Shown: positions 7,011 to 13,375 of the stretch, one piece after another
How positions within the stretch are numbered: position 1 is the first letter of the stretch
How the letters are laid out: every line of letters begins with the position of its first letter
NCBI GenBank assembly: GCA_964638165.1
Contig: CAZWYJ010000026.1
Location: 1 to 14,513 of the forward strand
Direction: 5' to 3'
DNA: 14,513 bases
Source of the DNA: 2-12-FULL-60-25 sp964638165
GTDB taxonomy: Bacteria > Patescibacteriota > Patescibacteriia > 2-12-FULL-60-25
The notes under the pieces: model-generated
Told to the model about the DNA's origin: nothing
Seen by the model: only the letters and a program-made list of their open reading frames with translations
The model's database searches: none
Program-made: the position numbers and the translations under genes

Positions 7011-7080
7011 AAGGGCCGGGCCAGCCCGCCACGCAAGCCGAGTCCGCGAGGCGTTGCGGGCAGGGATGGGTGGTGTGTGG

Positions 7081-7113
7081 CGACTCCCGACTCCCGACTC
7101 CCGACTCCCGACT
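7081..7113. repeat. Tandem heptamer array upstream of pyrG
   Basis: Four perfect copies of CGACTCC (7081-7108) and a partial fifth, ending about 50 bases before the pyrG start. Unlike the array before rmlA, there is no inverted partner nearby. Both arrays have a seven-base, pyrimidine-rich unit in four copies on the coding strand. Confidence 0.85.
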
Positions 7114-7144
7114 TCTACTGAAACTAGCCCCTCGCCTCCCCGTC

Positions 7145-7153
7145 TGCTATCAT
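7145..7153 (+). promoter_or_regulatory. Extended -10 promoter of pyrG
   Basis: TGC followed by TATCAT (7148-7153) ends 10 bases before the ATG at 7164, with no convincing -35 box and no Shine-Dalgarno. Transcription would begin about four bases before the start codon, so the message is nearly leaderless. Confidence 0.5.
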
Positions 7154-7163
7154 CAAATCCCGT

Positions 7164-8795
7164 ATGCAGAAACGTCGGAAATACATTTTTGTAACGGGCG
7201 GTGTTATGTCGGGCGTCGGCAAAGGCGTCGCGACGGCCTCCATCGGAGCCCTGCTTAAAGCGCGGGGCTTTTGCGTGACGGCCGTGAAGATTGATCCGTA
7301 CGTCAATGTGGATCCCGGGACAATGAACCCTGTTGAGCACGGGGAGGTTTTTGTGACGAGTGATGGGCAGGAAACGGATCAGGATTTAGGGAATTATGAA
7401 CGTTTCTTGGATACGGATCTTCATGCGGCGAATTATATGACAACGGGGAGCGTATACCTTTCCGTGATCCAGAGAGAGCGGGCCATGGGGTATGGCGGGA
7501 AAACGGTTGAGGTGGTTCCGCATATCCCGTTGGAGGTTATCCAGCGGATCAAGAAAGCGGGCGCGGATGCGGACGCCGACGTGGTGCTGATTGAAGTCGG
7601 CGGAACGGTTGGGGAGTATCAGAACATCCTGTTCCTTGAAGCATGTCGCATGCTTCGTTTGGAGCGCCCGAAGGACGTCATGGTGATTCTCGTGAGCTAT
7701 TTACCTGTTCCCGGAGCGCTCGGAGAAATGAAATCCAAGCCGACGCAATATGCCTGTCGCTCTCTGAACAGCGTGGGTATTCAACCGGATATGATCATTT
7801 GCCGATCCACGCATGCTGTGGATATGGTTCGAAAGCGCAAGTTAAGTTTAAATTGCAGTGTTGATGAGCGCGATGTTATCTCCGCTCCGGATGCGCAGTC
7901 TATTTACGAGGTTCCGATATCTTTTCGGGGAGAGCGCGTCTCTGATCGCATTGTGAAGAAACTCGGATTGCCGAATCGGCCCATTCGGCTGAAGGCGTGG
8001 ACGATTTTGCAGGAACGGATGCGTCGCTCGTCCAAGCCGGTGCGGATCGGAATCGTTGGGAAGTACTTCTCAACCGGAGATTTCACATTGAGCGATGCCT
8101 ACCTTTCTGTTATCGAAGCCGTGAAGCACGCAGCCTGGGCCATCGGACGCAAGCCGGAGATCGAATGGCTGAACAGCGAGGCGTATGAGCAGGATTCCGC
8201 TTTGATGAAGAAGCAGCTTTCGGCTGTGGATGGCATTCTCATCCCGGGTGGTTTCGGAACGCGTGGCGTGGAGGGGAAAGTTGTCGCGATTCGGTATGCG
8301 CGCGAACACAAGATTCCGTTCTTGGGTATTTGCTACGGCATGCAACTGGCGGTCATTGAGCTCGCTCGGACAAAATTACACTGGAAGGATGCGGCATCCA
8401 CGGAATTTTCTCCGAAGACGAAGCATCCGGTCATCCACCTCATGAACGAGCAGGAGGAGCGGATGAAGAATAAGGAGTACGGCGGAACCATGCGTTTGGG
8501 CAATTACCCGTGTAAGCTCGCGCCGAAGACAAAGGCTCGCACTCTGTATGGGTCATCCGAGATTCTTGAGCGACATCGTCACCGGTTTGAATTCAATCCG
8601 TTGTATCGGAAGGAGCTTGAGAAAGCGGGTCTCATCATCAGTGGAGCGTCTCCGGACGGAACCTTGGCCGAGATCATCGAGCTCAAAAATCATCCATTCT
8701 TCGTCGCGTCGCAGTTCCATCCTGAACTGACGTCCCGTCCATTAAAGCCCAACCCGCTCTTTCTCGGATTCGTGAAGGCAGCGGGGAAGGGGTGA
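7164..8795 (+). CDS. pyrG: CTP synthase
   Basis: Makes CTP from UTP with ATP and glutamine in the cytoplasm. At 543 aa it is full length and contains both domains. The synthase domain has the P-loop-like GGVMSGVGKG (12-21), KIDPYVNVDPGTMNP (42-56) and HGEVFVTSDGQETDQDLG (59-76). The glutaminase domain has IPGGFGTRG (360-368), the nucleophile Cys390 in GICYGMQ, and the His519/Glu521 pair in QFHPEL. The usual GICLGMQ reads GICYGMQ here, a mild change. All key residues needed for ammonia transfer and amination appear present. It stands alone between a repeat region upstream and a terminator downstream, reading towards rpmA. ATG 7164 is chosen because the family normally begins just before the KYIFVTGG segment and a -10 box lies close upstream. 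Confidence 0.97.
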   Translation: MQKRRKYIFVTGGVMSGVGKGVATASIGALLKARGFCVTAVKIDPYVNVDPGTMNPVEHGEVFVTSDGQETDQDLGNYERFLDTDLHAANYMTTGSVYLSVIQRERAMGYGGKTVEVVPHIPLEVIQRIKKAGADADADVVLIEVGGTVGEYQNILFLEACRMLRLERPKDVMVILVSYLPVPGALGEMKSKPTQYACRSLNSVGIQPDMIICRSTHAVDMVRKRKLSLNCSVDERDVISAPDAQSIYEVPISFRGERVSDRIVKKLGLPNRPIRLKAWTILQERMRRSSKPVRIGIVGKYFSTGDFTLSDAYLSVIEAVKHAAWAIGRKPEIEWLNSEAYEQDSALMKKQLSAVDGILIPGGFGTRGVEGKVVAIRYAREHKIPFLGICYGMQLAVIELARTKLHWKDAASTEFSPKTKHPVIHLMNEQEERMKNKEYGGTMRLGNYPCKLAPKTKARTLYGSSEILERHRHRFEFNPLYRKELEKAGLIISGASPDGTLAEIIELKNHPFFVASQFHPELTSRPLKPNPLFLGFVKAAGKG

Positions 8796-8820
8796 CGAAC
8801 ACTCACCCCCGATTTCCTCT

Positions 8821-8950
8821 ACTCACCCCCTAACCCCCTCTCTTCCAGGGAGGGGGAATAAGAGGAGGAGTATTTTTTTAAAGCGATCAAACAAACCTCC
8901 CCTCTCTGCCTGTCCGCCTCTGGCGGGGAAGAGAGGGGCTGGGGGTGAGT
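8821..8950. repeat. Fold-back repeat after pyrG
   Basis: The ends form an inverted repeat of about 24 bases. The left arm 8821-8846 begins ACTCACCCCC and ends CCCTCTCTTCC. The right arm 8927-8950 is its complement, with a small mismatch and a one- or two-base gap in the middle. A direct copy of ACTCACCCCC also occurs at 8801-8810, just outside the left arm. Inside are a smaller inverted pair (CCCCCTC 8834-8840, GAGGGGG 8850-8856) and CCGCC-TCT-GGCGG. No coding sequence is evident. Confidence 0.6.
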
Positions 8951-8957
8951 TTGTCAT

Positions 8958-8999
8958 AGATACAAAAACCTCCGAGATGTCTCGGAGGTTTTTGTATCT
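8958..8999. terminator. Bidirectional intrinsic terminator between pyrG and rpmA
   Basis: A perfect 19-base stem: AGATACAAAAACCTCCGAG (8958-8976) pairs with 8981-8999 around loop ATGT. The G+C-rich inner part (CCTCCGAG/CTCGGAGG) is flanked by an A-tract on the left and a T-tract on the right. It can therefore end transcription from both pyrG (rightward) and rpmA (leftward), whose stop codon is ten bases away. Confidence 0.92.
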
Positions 9000-9008
9000 G
9001 CAAAAATT

Positions 9009-9290
9009 TTACTTCGCGTCGATCACGTTTGCGACCTTCACGTGTTTGATCTTTCCGGTGTAGTTCGTTACGCGGCGCGTGGTGTACTTGACCGTGCCGT
9101 TTGCCATTGCGAACAGCGAATCATCTTTTGCCATGGCAACATTCAAACCCGGACGGATTTTTGATCCGCGTTGGCGCACGATGATGTTTCCTGTTTTTGC
9201 GCGCTCTCCGGCATAAAGTTTGATACCAAGACGTTGTCCTTGTGAGTCTCGTACATTGGCTGTAGAGCCGCCAGCTTTTTTATGGGCCAT
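9009..9290 (-). CDS. rpmA: 50S ribosomal protein L27
   Basis: A component of the large ribosomal subunit whose N-terminus reaches the peptidyl-transferase centre. It is 93 aa and begins MAHKKAGGSTANVRDSQGQR, close to the family start. IIVRQRGSKIRPG (36-48) and KDDSLFA (55-61) are the other typical blocks. The N-terminus starts directly at MAHKKAGG, with no cleavable extension of the kind found in some Firmicutes. The C-terminal ~25 residues are more divergent and basic. It is transcribed leftward from the promoter at 9308-9336 and ends at the bidirectional terminator. The usual neighbour rplU (L21) is not beside it. Confidence 0.96.
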   Translation of the reverse strand: MAHKKAGGSTANVRDSQGQRLGIKLYAGERAKTGNIIVRQRGSKIRPGLNVAMAKDDSLFAMANGTVKYTTRRVTNYTGKIKHVKVANVIDAK

Positions 9291-9307
9291 AGTGGTTTCG
9301 TGGCATG

Positions 9308-9336
9308 ATAGTAGTCGAGCAAACCATTCTTGTCAA
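9308..9336 (-). promoter_or_regulatory. rpmA promoter
   Basis: On the minus strand a perfect -35 TTGACA (9331-9336), a 17-base spacer and TACTAT (9308-9313) precede the rpmA ATG by 17 bases. The predicted leader is about ten bases and lacks a Shine-Dalgarno. The -35 box overlaps the -35 box of the rightward promoter by five bases. Confidence 0.8.
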
Positions 9337-9358
9337 GAAGTGGCTAAAAAGGTACTAT
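9330..9358 (+). promoter_or_regulatory. Promoter of the NifU-like/mraY gene group
   Basis: TTGTCA (9330-9335), a 17-base spacer and TACTAT (9353-9358) precede the ATG at 9372 by 13 bases, with no Shine-Dalgarno. It shares its -35 region with the leftward rpmA promoter, so the two polymerase sites overlap and probably exclude each other. Confidence 0.75.
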
Positions 9359-9371
9359 TTTATCACCGCGC

Positions 9372-9656
9372 ATGACGATGTCCGATCCGCAGAAAAAGCA
9401 AGAATGTCTTAAGGAAATCGAGGACGCGCTCCAACTGGTTCGGGGCGGTCTTGCGATTCACAAAGGCGGCGTTGAGCTTGTGGATATTGATATGGAAAAT
9501 GGAATTGTCTCGGTAAGGATGGTTGGGGCATGCGTCGGGTGCGCGTTTGCGGATATGACGCTGAAAGACTTAATCGAAGAGACGGTGATGGACAGCGTAC
9601 CGTGGGTACGCGAAGTCATTGCCGTTCCATTATCTCACGAACATGCTTCGACGTGA
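9372..9656 (+). CDS. NifU C-terminal-domain Fe-S protein
   Basis: A 94-residue single-domain protein of the NifU C-terminal (Nfu) type, which carries or transfers an iron-sulfur cluster in the cytoplasm. The defining CxxC is in VGACVGCAFADMTLK (Cys54 and Cys57), usually a bridging site for a 4Fe-4S cluster in a dimer. The flanking VRGGLAIHKGGVELVDID and LIEETVMDSVPWV fit the family's small alpha/beta fold. No A-type or scaffold domain is fused, and no cysteine desulfurase gene is in the window. ATG 9372 and ATG 9378 are both possible starts; the first is closer to the -10 box. The stop overlaps the next gene's start by 14 bases, indicating coupled expression. Confidence 0.88.
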   Translation: MTMSDPQKKQECLKEIEDALQLVRGGLAIHKGGVELVDIDMENGIVSVRMVGACVGCAFADMTLKDLIEETVMDSVPWVREVIAVPLSHEHAST

Positions 9657-10023
9657 CGAGTGGAGATTTTCGTTCGATGTCGCTTGGGATGACGCGTGGT
9701 ATCGTTGGCAGTCAACGTTCACGCTTGTCTTTTTTTGTCTTGTAACGACGTTTATTCTCTGGAAGATTATCCCGGTCGGCCTCGAGAATCATCTCCTCGT
9801 TTTTCATTACAACCAGTATCTGGGTATTGATGAGGTTCAGCCATGGGGATGGGTTTTTGCACAGCTTGTGGCCGCCCTCGCGGTCATCCTTGTTTCGCTC
9901 GTGGCTTCGTTCCGGACATTCCGTCTCGACAAGGTCGCGAGTCGCCTTCTCTTGTGCATGGCTACGGCTGATGTTCTATTTTTTTCCGTGGCGGCCATCG
10001 CTATCGTTTCCATTAATGCCTGA
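9643..10023 (+). CDS. Small three-helix membrane protein, unknown function
   Basis: A 126-residue protein with hydrophobic segments at about 23-45, 68-92 and 100-125. Between the first two lies LLVFHYNQYLGIDEVQPWGW. An HYN...GID motif in a loop between helices recalls small membrane proteins I have seen in CPR genomes, but I know no function for them. The ATG at 9643 overlaps the end of the NifU-like gene by 14 bases, and the stop is five bases before mraY, so it is translated within the same message. Its position next to mraY hints at a role in the envelope or lipid-linked precursor steps, which is only an inference. An upstream TTG at 9619 is a poorer start. Confidence 0.75.
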   Translation: MLRRDEWRFSFDVAWDDAWYRWQSTFTLVFFCLVTTFILWKIIPVGLENHLLVFHYNQYLGIDEVQPWGWVFAQLVAALAVILVSLVASFRTFRLDKVASRLLLCMATADVLFFSVAAIAIVSINA

Positions 10024-10028
10024 TCACT

Positions 10029-11078
10029 ATGTCATTTGACGCGTATCACGTTTCCCGTCTCGTTTCCATTTTTGCCACGGCATTTTTTTGCGCGTTCGTT
10101 TTTATGCCGATATGGATCTCGTTGCTTCGACGCTGGCGTATGGGAAAGGCGATTCGAGACCACAAGAGCGCTCCGATCATGGCGGCGCTTCATGCCGCAA
10201 AAGCCGGAACGCCTTCGATGGGCGGGTTGGTCATTTGGGGGACTGTTCTGTTTTTGATCTTAGCGTATCGCCTTGCATGCACGTTCGATTTTCAGCCGGT
10301 GTGCTCTCTCTCCTTTCTGTCTCGCGCGCAAACGCGTTTACCGCTCGGTATTCTCCTTGCGGCCGGACTTGTAGGGCTGCTAGATGATTACCTGAATGCG
10401 CGTAAGATAGGTCCGCACGGCGGAGGATTGCGCATGCGCTCGCGCTTGCTCTCGTATGCCGCGATTGGCGCGATCGGCGCGTACTGGTTCATCTCCCGTC
10501 TGGGATGGGATTTCGTTCATGTACCGTTCGTCGGCACATTTAATATCGGATGGTGGTATGTCCCGTTCTTCGTTTTTATCTTCGTGGCGACGTCATTCAG
10601 CGCGAATGAAACGGATGGTTTAGATGGTTTGGCCGGCGGAACCTTCATGACGAGCTTCGCGGCCATGGCGATCATCTCGTACGCGCAAGGGCGTTTGGAT
10701 CTCGCGGCGTTCTGCTTGGCGATCCTCGGCGCGCTCCTCGCTTTTCTCTGGTTCAATGTCCCCAAAGCCTCGGTCTTCATGGGTGATACGGGTGCCATGG
10801 CGCTTGGATCGGTTTTGGCGGCCGTGGCCATGATTACGAATACGGCGCTCCTCTTGCCACTTATCGTCTTCCCATTCGTCATCGAATCGCTTTCAGTCAT
10901 TGTTCAGCTGATGTCGAAGAAATTTTTGAAGCGTAAGGTATTCAAGTCAACGCCACTCCATCATCACCTCGAAGCTATCGGATGGCCGGAATCCCAGATT
11001 GTGATGCGCAGTTGGATCGTCTCGATCATGGTTGCCTCGCTCGGCGTGATCATCGCTCTCGCGGATTTCTCTCGATAG
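10029..11078 (+). CDS. mraY: Phospho-N-acetylmuramoyl-pentapeptide transferase (MraY)
   Basis: Transfers phospho-MurNAc-pentapeptide from UDP to undecaprenyl phosphate, making lipid I at the inner face of the membrane. The 349-residue protein has about ten hydrophobic segments. Family blocks are in order: GTPSMGG (60-66), the Asp pair in GLLDDYLNARK (D119, D120), NETDGLDGLAGGT (193-205), FMGDTGAMALG (250-260, with catalytic-site Asp253) and PLHHHLEAIGWPE (309-321). The usual NLTDGLDG reads NETDGLDG. All metal- and substrate-binding residues known from Aquifex MraY appear kept. It starts five bases after the preceding stop without a Shine-Dalgarno, so translational coupling is likely. murD, which normally lies downstream, is absent; a palindrome occupies the gap to ftsW. 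Confidence 0.96.
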   Translation: MSFDAYHVSRLVSIFATAFFCAFVFMPIWISLLRRWRMGKAIRDHKSAPIMAALHAAKAGTPSMGGLVIWGTVLFLILAYRLACTFDFQPVCSLSFLSRAQTRLPLGILLAAGLVGLLDDYLNARKIGPHGGGLRMRSRLLSYAAIGAIGAYWFISRLGWDFVHVPFVGTFNIGWWYVPFFVFIFVATSFSANETDGLDGLAGGTFMTSFAAMAIISYAQGRLDLAAFCLAILGALLAFLWFNVPKASVFMGDTGAMALGSVLAAVAMITNTALLLPLIVFPFVIESLSVIVQLMSKKFLKRKVFKSTPLHHHLEAIGWPESQIVMRSWIVSIMVASLGVIIALADFSR

Positions 11079-11094
11079 GTCGTGCATTACGTGA

Positions 11095-11127
11095 GGGCGT
11101 CCCGATGTCCATCGGGACGCCCCTACG
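11095..11127. repeat. Large palindrome ending in GCCCCTACG, between mraY and ftsW
   Basis: A perfect 13-base stem, GGGCGTCCCGATG (11095-11107) with CATCGGGACGCCC (11110-11122) around a two-base loop TC, then CTACG. The right-hand end matches the palindrome at 3045-3068. It begins 17 bases after the mraY stop and ends about 30 bases before the ftsW start. The remaining gap is C-rich and includes two CCTACGCCC words. Confidence 0.9.
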
Positions 11128-11158
11128 CCCAACGGCCCACGACCTACGCCCTTCCCAC

Positions 11159-12277
11159 ATGTCTCTCCACCTCGCTCCTCGTCCGATTGACCGATACCTC
11201 GTCGGGCTCTTTGTTGGTTTGTCGGTATTTGGGCTCATCGTCTTGCTTTCGGCTTCCGGTCCGATCTCGTTTCAGCACTACAGCGATTCGCTCTACTTTC
11301 TCCGTCGCCAGATTCTTCTCGGACTCATTCCTGGCGCATTAGCCTTCCTTCTTCTCTCGCGGTTTCGTGTTGAGCTCATCCGGCCGTATGCCTTGCCGTT
11401 TTTGATCGCCTCGCTCGTCCTGCTGGCGCTCGTTTTTATTCCGGGCTTGGGGCATCGTGTGGGCGGATCAACCTCGTGGCTCGATCTTCGTCTCTTCCGC
11501 ATTCAGCCTTCGGAGTTCGTAAAGGTCACCTTCATCATCTACGCGGCCGCGTGGTTGGCGAGCAGGGGGCAACGCGAGGGGAAGACCCTGCAAGGCGCCG
11601 TGCCGTTTCTTGCGGCCATCGTGGCGATTATCGGTCTCCTCATCTGTCAGCCGGACACCGGGACAACGGCTGTGATCGTTCTCACATCCTTTGCCATGTA
11701 CTTCGTTGCCGGCGCGCCATTAACGTGGTTCGCGGGCATTGGCGCTCTCATCGTGGTTGGTTTAACGTTCTTGGTGAAGACCTCATCTTATCGCGGAGAT
11801 CGGTTTAAAGCCTTCCTTCACCCGGAGCTTGATCCGCAGGGCGTTGGGTATCACATCAACCAGGCTTTTTTGGCGATCGGGAGTGGCGGATTGTTCGGAT
11901 TGGGATACGGGCAATCCCGACAGAAGTATCTTTATCTTCCGGAAGTTCAAGGTGATTCGATTTTTGCCGTCATGGCCGAAGAGCTCGGTTTTGTCCTCGT
12001 CGTCCTTTTCATTGCCGCCGTGGCCGTTCTCGTCTGGCGCTGTTTTGTGATCGCACGATCCGCACATTCGGATTTTGAGAAGTACCTGTGCGTTGGTGTT
12101 GGCTCGTGGATCGCACTCCAGACGGCTGTGAACATCGCATCCATGACCGGACTCATGCCGATGACCGGGGTTACGCTCCCATTCGTCAGCTACGGGAACA
12201 GTTCTACACTCAGTCTGTGCGTGGGATTGGGTCTTGTTGCCGCGATCAGCCGAAATACCTCGCGGAACCGCGTATGA
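11159..12277 (+). CDS. ftsW: Lipid II polymerase / cell-division protein FtsW
   Basis: A SEDS-family glycosyltransferase that polymerises lipid II at the septum together with a class B penicillin-binding protein. It is 372 aa with about ten membrane segments. Signatures are RIQPSEFVK (114-122), CQPDTGTT (163-170), PEVQGDSIFAVMAEELG (251-267, with Asp256 at the position of the catalytic Asp297 of E. coli FtsW) and LPFVSYGNSS (340-349). RodA is the main alternative, but direct coupling to murG supports FtsW. The frame is open upstream to 10982, including an ATG at 11105 inside the palindrome. ATG 11159 matches the family start (DRYLVGL helix following). No Shine-Dalgarno is visible. Its stop overlaps the murG ATG in ATGA. 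Confidence 0.93.
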   Translation: MSLHLAPRPIDRYLVGLFVGLSVFGLIVLLSASGPISFQHYSDSLYFLRRQILLGLIPGALAFLLLSRFRVELIRPYALPFLIASLVLLALVFIPGLGHRVGGSTSWLDLRLFRIQPSEFVKVTFIIYAAAWLASRGQREGKTLQGAVPFLAAIVAIIGLLICQPDTGTTAVIVLTSFAMYFVAGAPLTWFAGIGALIVVGLTFLVKTSSYRGDRFKAFLHPELDPQGVGYHINQAFLAIGSGGLFGLGYGQSRQKYLYLPEVQGDSIFAVMAEELGFVLVVLFIAAVAVLVWRCFVIARSAHSDFEKYLCVGVGSWIALQTAVNIASMTGLMPMTGVTLPFVSYGNSSTLSLCVGLGLVAAISRNTSRNRV

Positions 12278-13344
12278 GCACGATTCTCTTTGCCGGAGGA
12301 GGAACACTCGGGCCCGTGACCCCGCTTCTTGCGGTACTCGATCGTCTCCGCGAGCACGATTCGTCGTTCACGTTTGCATGGGCCGGAACGGATCATGGGC
12401 CGGAACGGGATTTGATTCAGGCAAAGGGCATTCCATTCATCACGATTCCGGAGGCCAAGCTCCCGCGATTTCTCACGCCGAAGCTTGCCACGCTCCCTTT
12501 TGATCTCCTGCGAGCGCGAAAAGCCGCGAGCCTGGCTCTGGATGCGTTTCGTCCGCGTCTCGTGCTTTCCGCCGGCGGATTCACGGCCGTGCCGATCGTC
12601 TTTGAGGCGGGAGTGCGACAAATTACGTGCATCGCTCATCAGTTGGATGCTAAGCCTCTTTTGAGCAATCGGCTTATCGCGAAATTTTGCCGATACGTCA
12701 CCACGTCATTTTCGTATGATCGTGCGCCATTCGGTTCCAAAGTTGTCACATACCAAGTTCCCACGCCGGTCCGATCCGCATTTCACGAGCTTCCTTCTCG
12801 CGAAGTCGCTTGTCGTTTTTTCGGGCTGAACCCGAATCAGCCCGTCGCCTTCGTTACCGGAGGCGGAACGGGGTCGCTACACCTGAACGAGGCCATGGTT
12901 GCCATTTCGCACATGCTCCCGCCGAATCTTCAGGTCATCCATAGCACAGGCAAAGGGCGGGGTATAAAGCTCGTGGCGGAACGATCCGGGTATGTGATGA
13001 CGGAGTTTCTTTCCGAGGGCATGGTGGAGGCGGTTGCGGCTGCCGATATCATTATTTCTCGCGCGGGATTCGGCGCCATGTCGGAATTCGCGGCCGCATC
13101 AAAAGCCGTGATCTTCATTCCGCTCCCGAATTCTCCGCAGGAGATGAATGTAGCCGCGATCGGGGATTCGGCTGTGATTCTCCACGAGCGTCAGCATGGC
13201 TGGCATAAGCTTCTTTTAGATGCGATCGAGGATTTGCTCAAGCGTCCGGAAGAGCGCGCGCGTCTCGGCTCCGCCTTACATGAAACCATCCCCACGGACG
13301 ACGGCTCTGTACTCGCGAACCTGGTGATGAGTGTGCTGGTGTGA
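12274..13344 (+). CDS. murG: UDP-GlcNAc:lipid I N-acetylglucosaminyltransferase (MurG)
   Basis: Adds GlcNAc to lipid I to make lipid II at the inner membrane face. The protein is 356 aa, a GT-B glycosyltransferase with two Rossmann domains. The first glycine loop is GGGTLGPVTP (8-17), where most MurG proteins have GGTGGHxxP, so the conserved His and one Gly are missing. Other blocks are GGFTAVP (101-107), HQLDAKPLLSNR (122-133), the second loop GGGTGSLHLNEA (196-207) and SRAGFGAMSE (262-271), whose Glu binds UDP-GlcNAc in the family, then NSPQEMN (286-292). Start ATG 12274 overlaps the ftsW stop, which favours it over a far-upstream frame opening at 12088. An eight-G tract follows the stop directly. 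Confidence 0.92.
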   Translation: MSTILFAGGGTLGPVTPLLAVLDRLREHDSSFTFAWAGTDHGPERDLIQAKGIPFITIPEAKLPRFLTPKLATLPFDLLRARKAASLALDAFRPRLVLSAGGFTAVPIVFEAGVRQITCIAHQLDAKPLLSNRLIAKFCRYVTTSFSYDRAPFGSKVVTYQVPTPVRSAFHELPSREVACRFFGLNPNQPVAFVTGGGTGSLHLNEAMVAISHMLPPNLQVIHSTGKGRGIKLVAERSGYVMTEFLSEGMVEAVAAADIIISRAGFGAMSEFAAASKAVIFIPLPNSPQEMNVAAIGDSAVILHERQHGWHKLLLDAIEDLLKRPEERARLGSALHETIPTDDGSVLANLVMSVLV

Positions 13345-13375
13345 GGGGGGGGCTTCGCGAAGGATAAGATAAGAT

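Noticed and set aside
12088..12273. Upstream extension of murG into ftsW
   Set aside because: The extension only translates ftsW out of frame. The ATG at 12274 fits the family start and the ATGA overlap.
13342..13352. Eight-G tract after murG as a slippage or phase-variation site
   Set aside because: It lies after the murG stop and before the next start, so a length change would not alter either frame.
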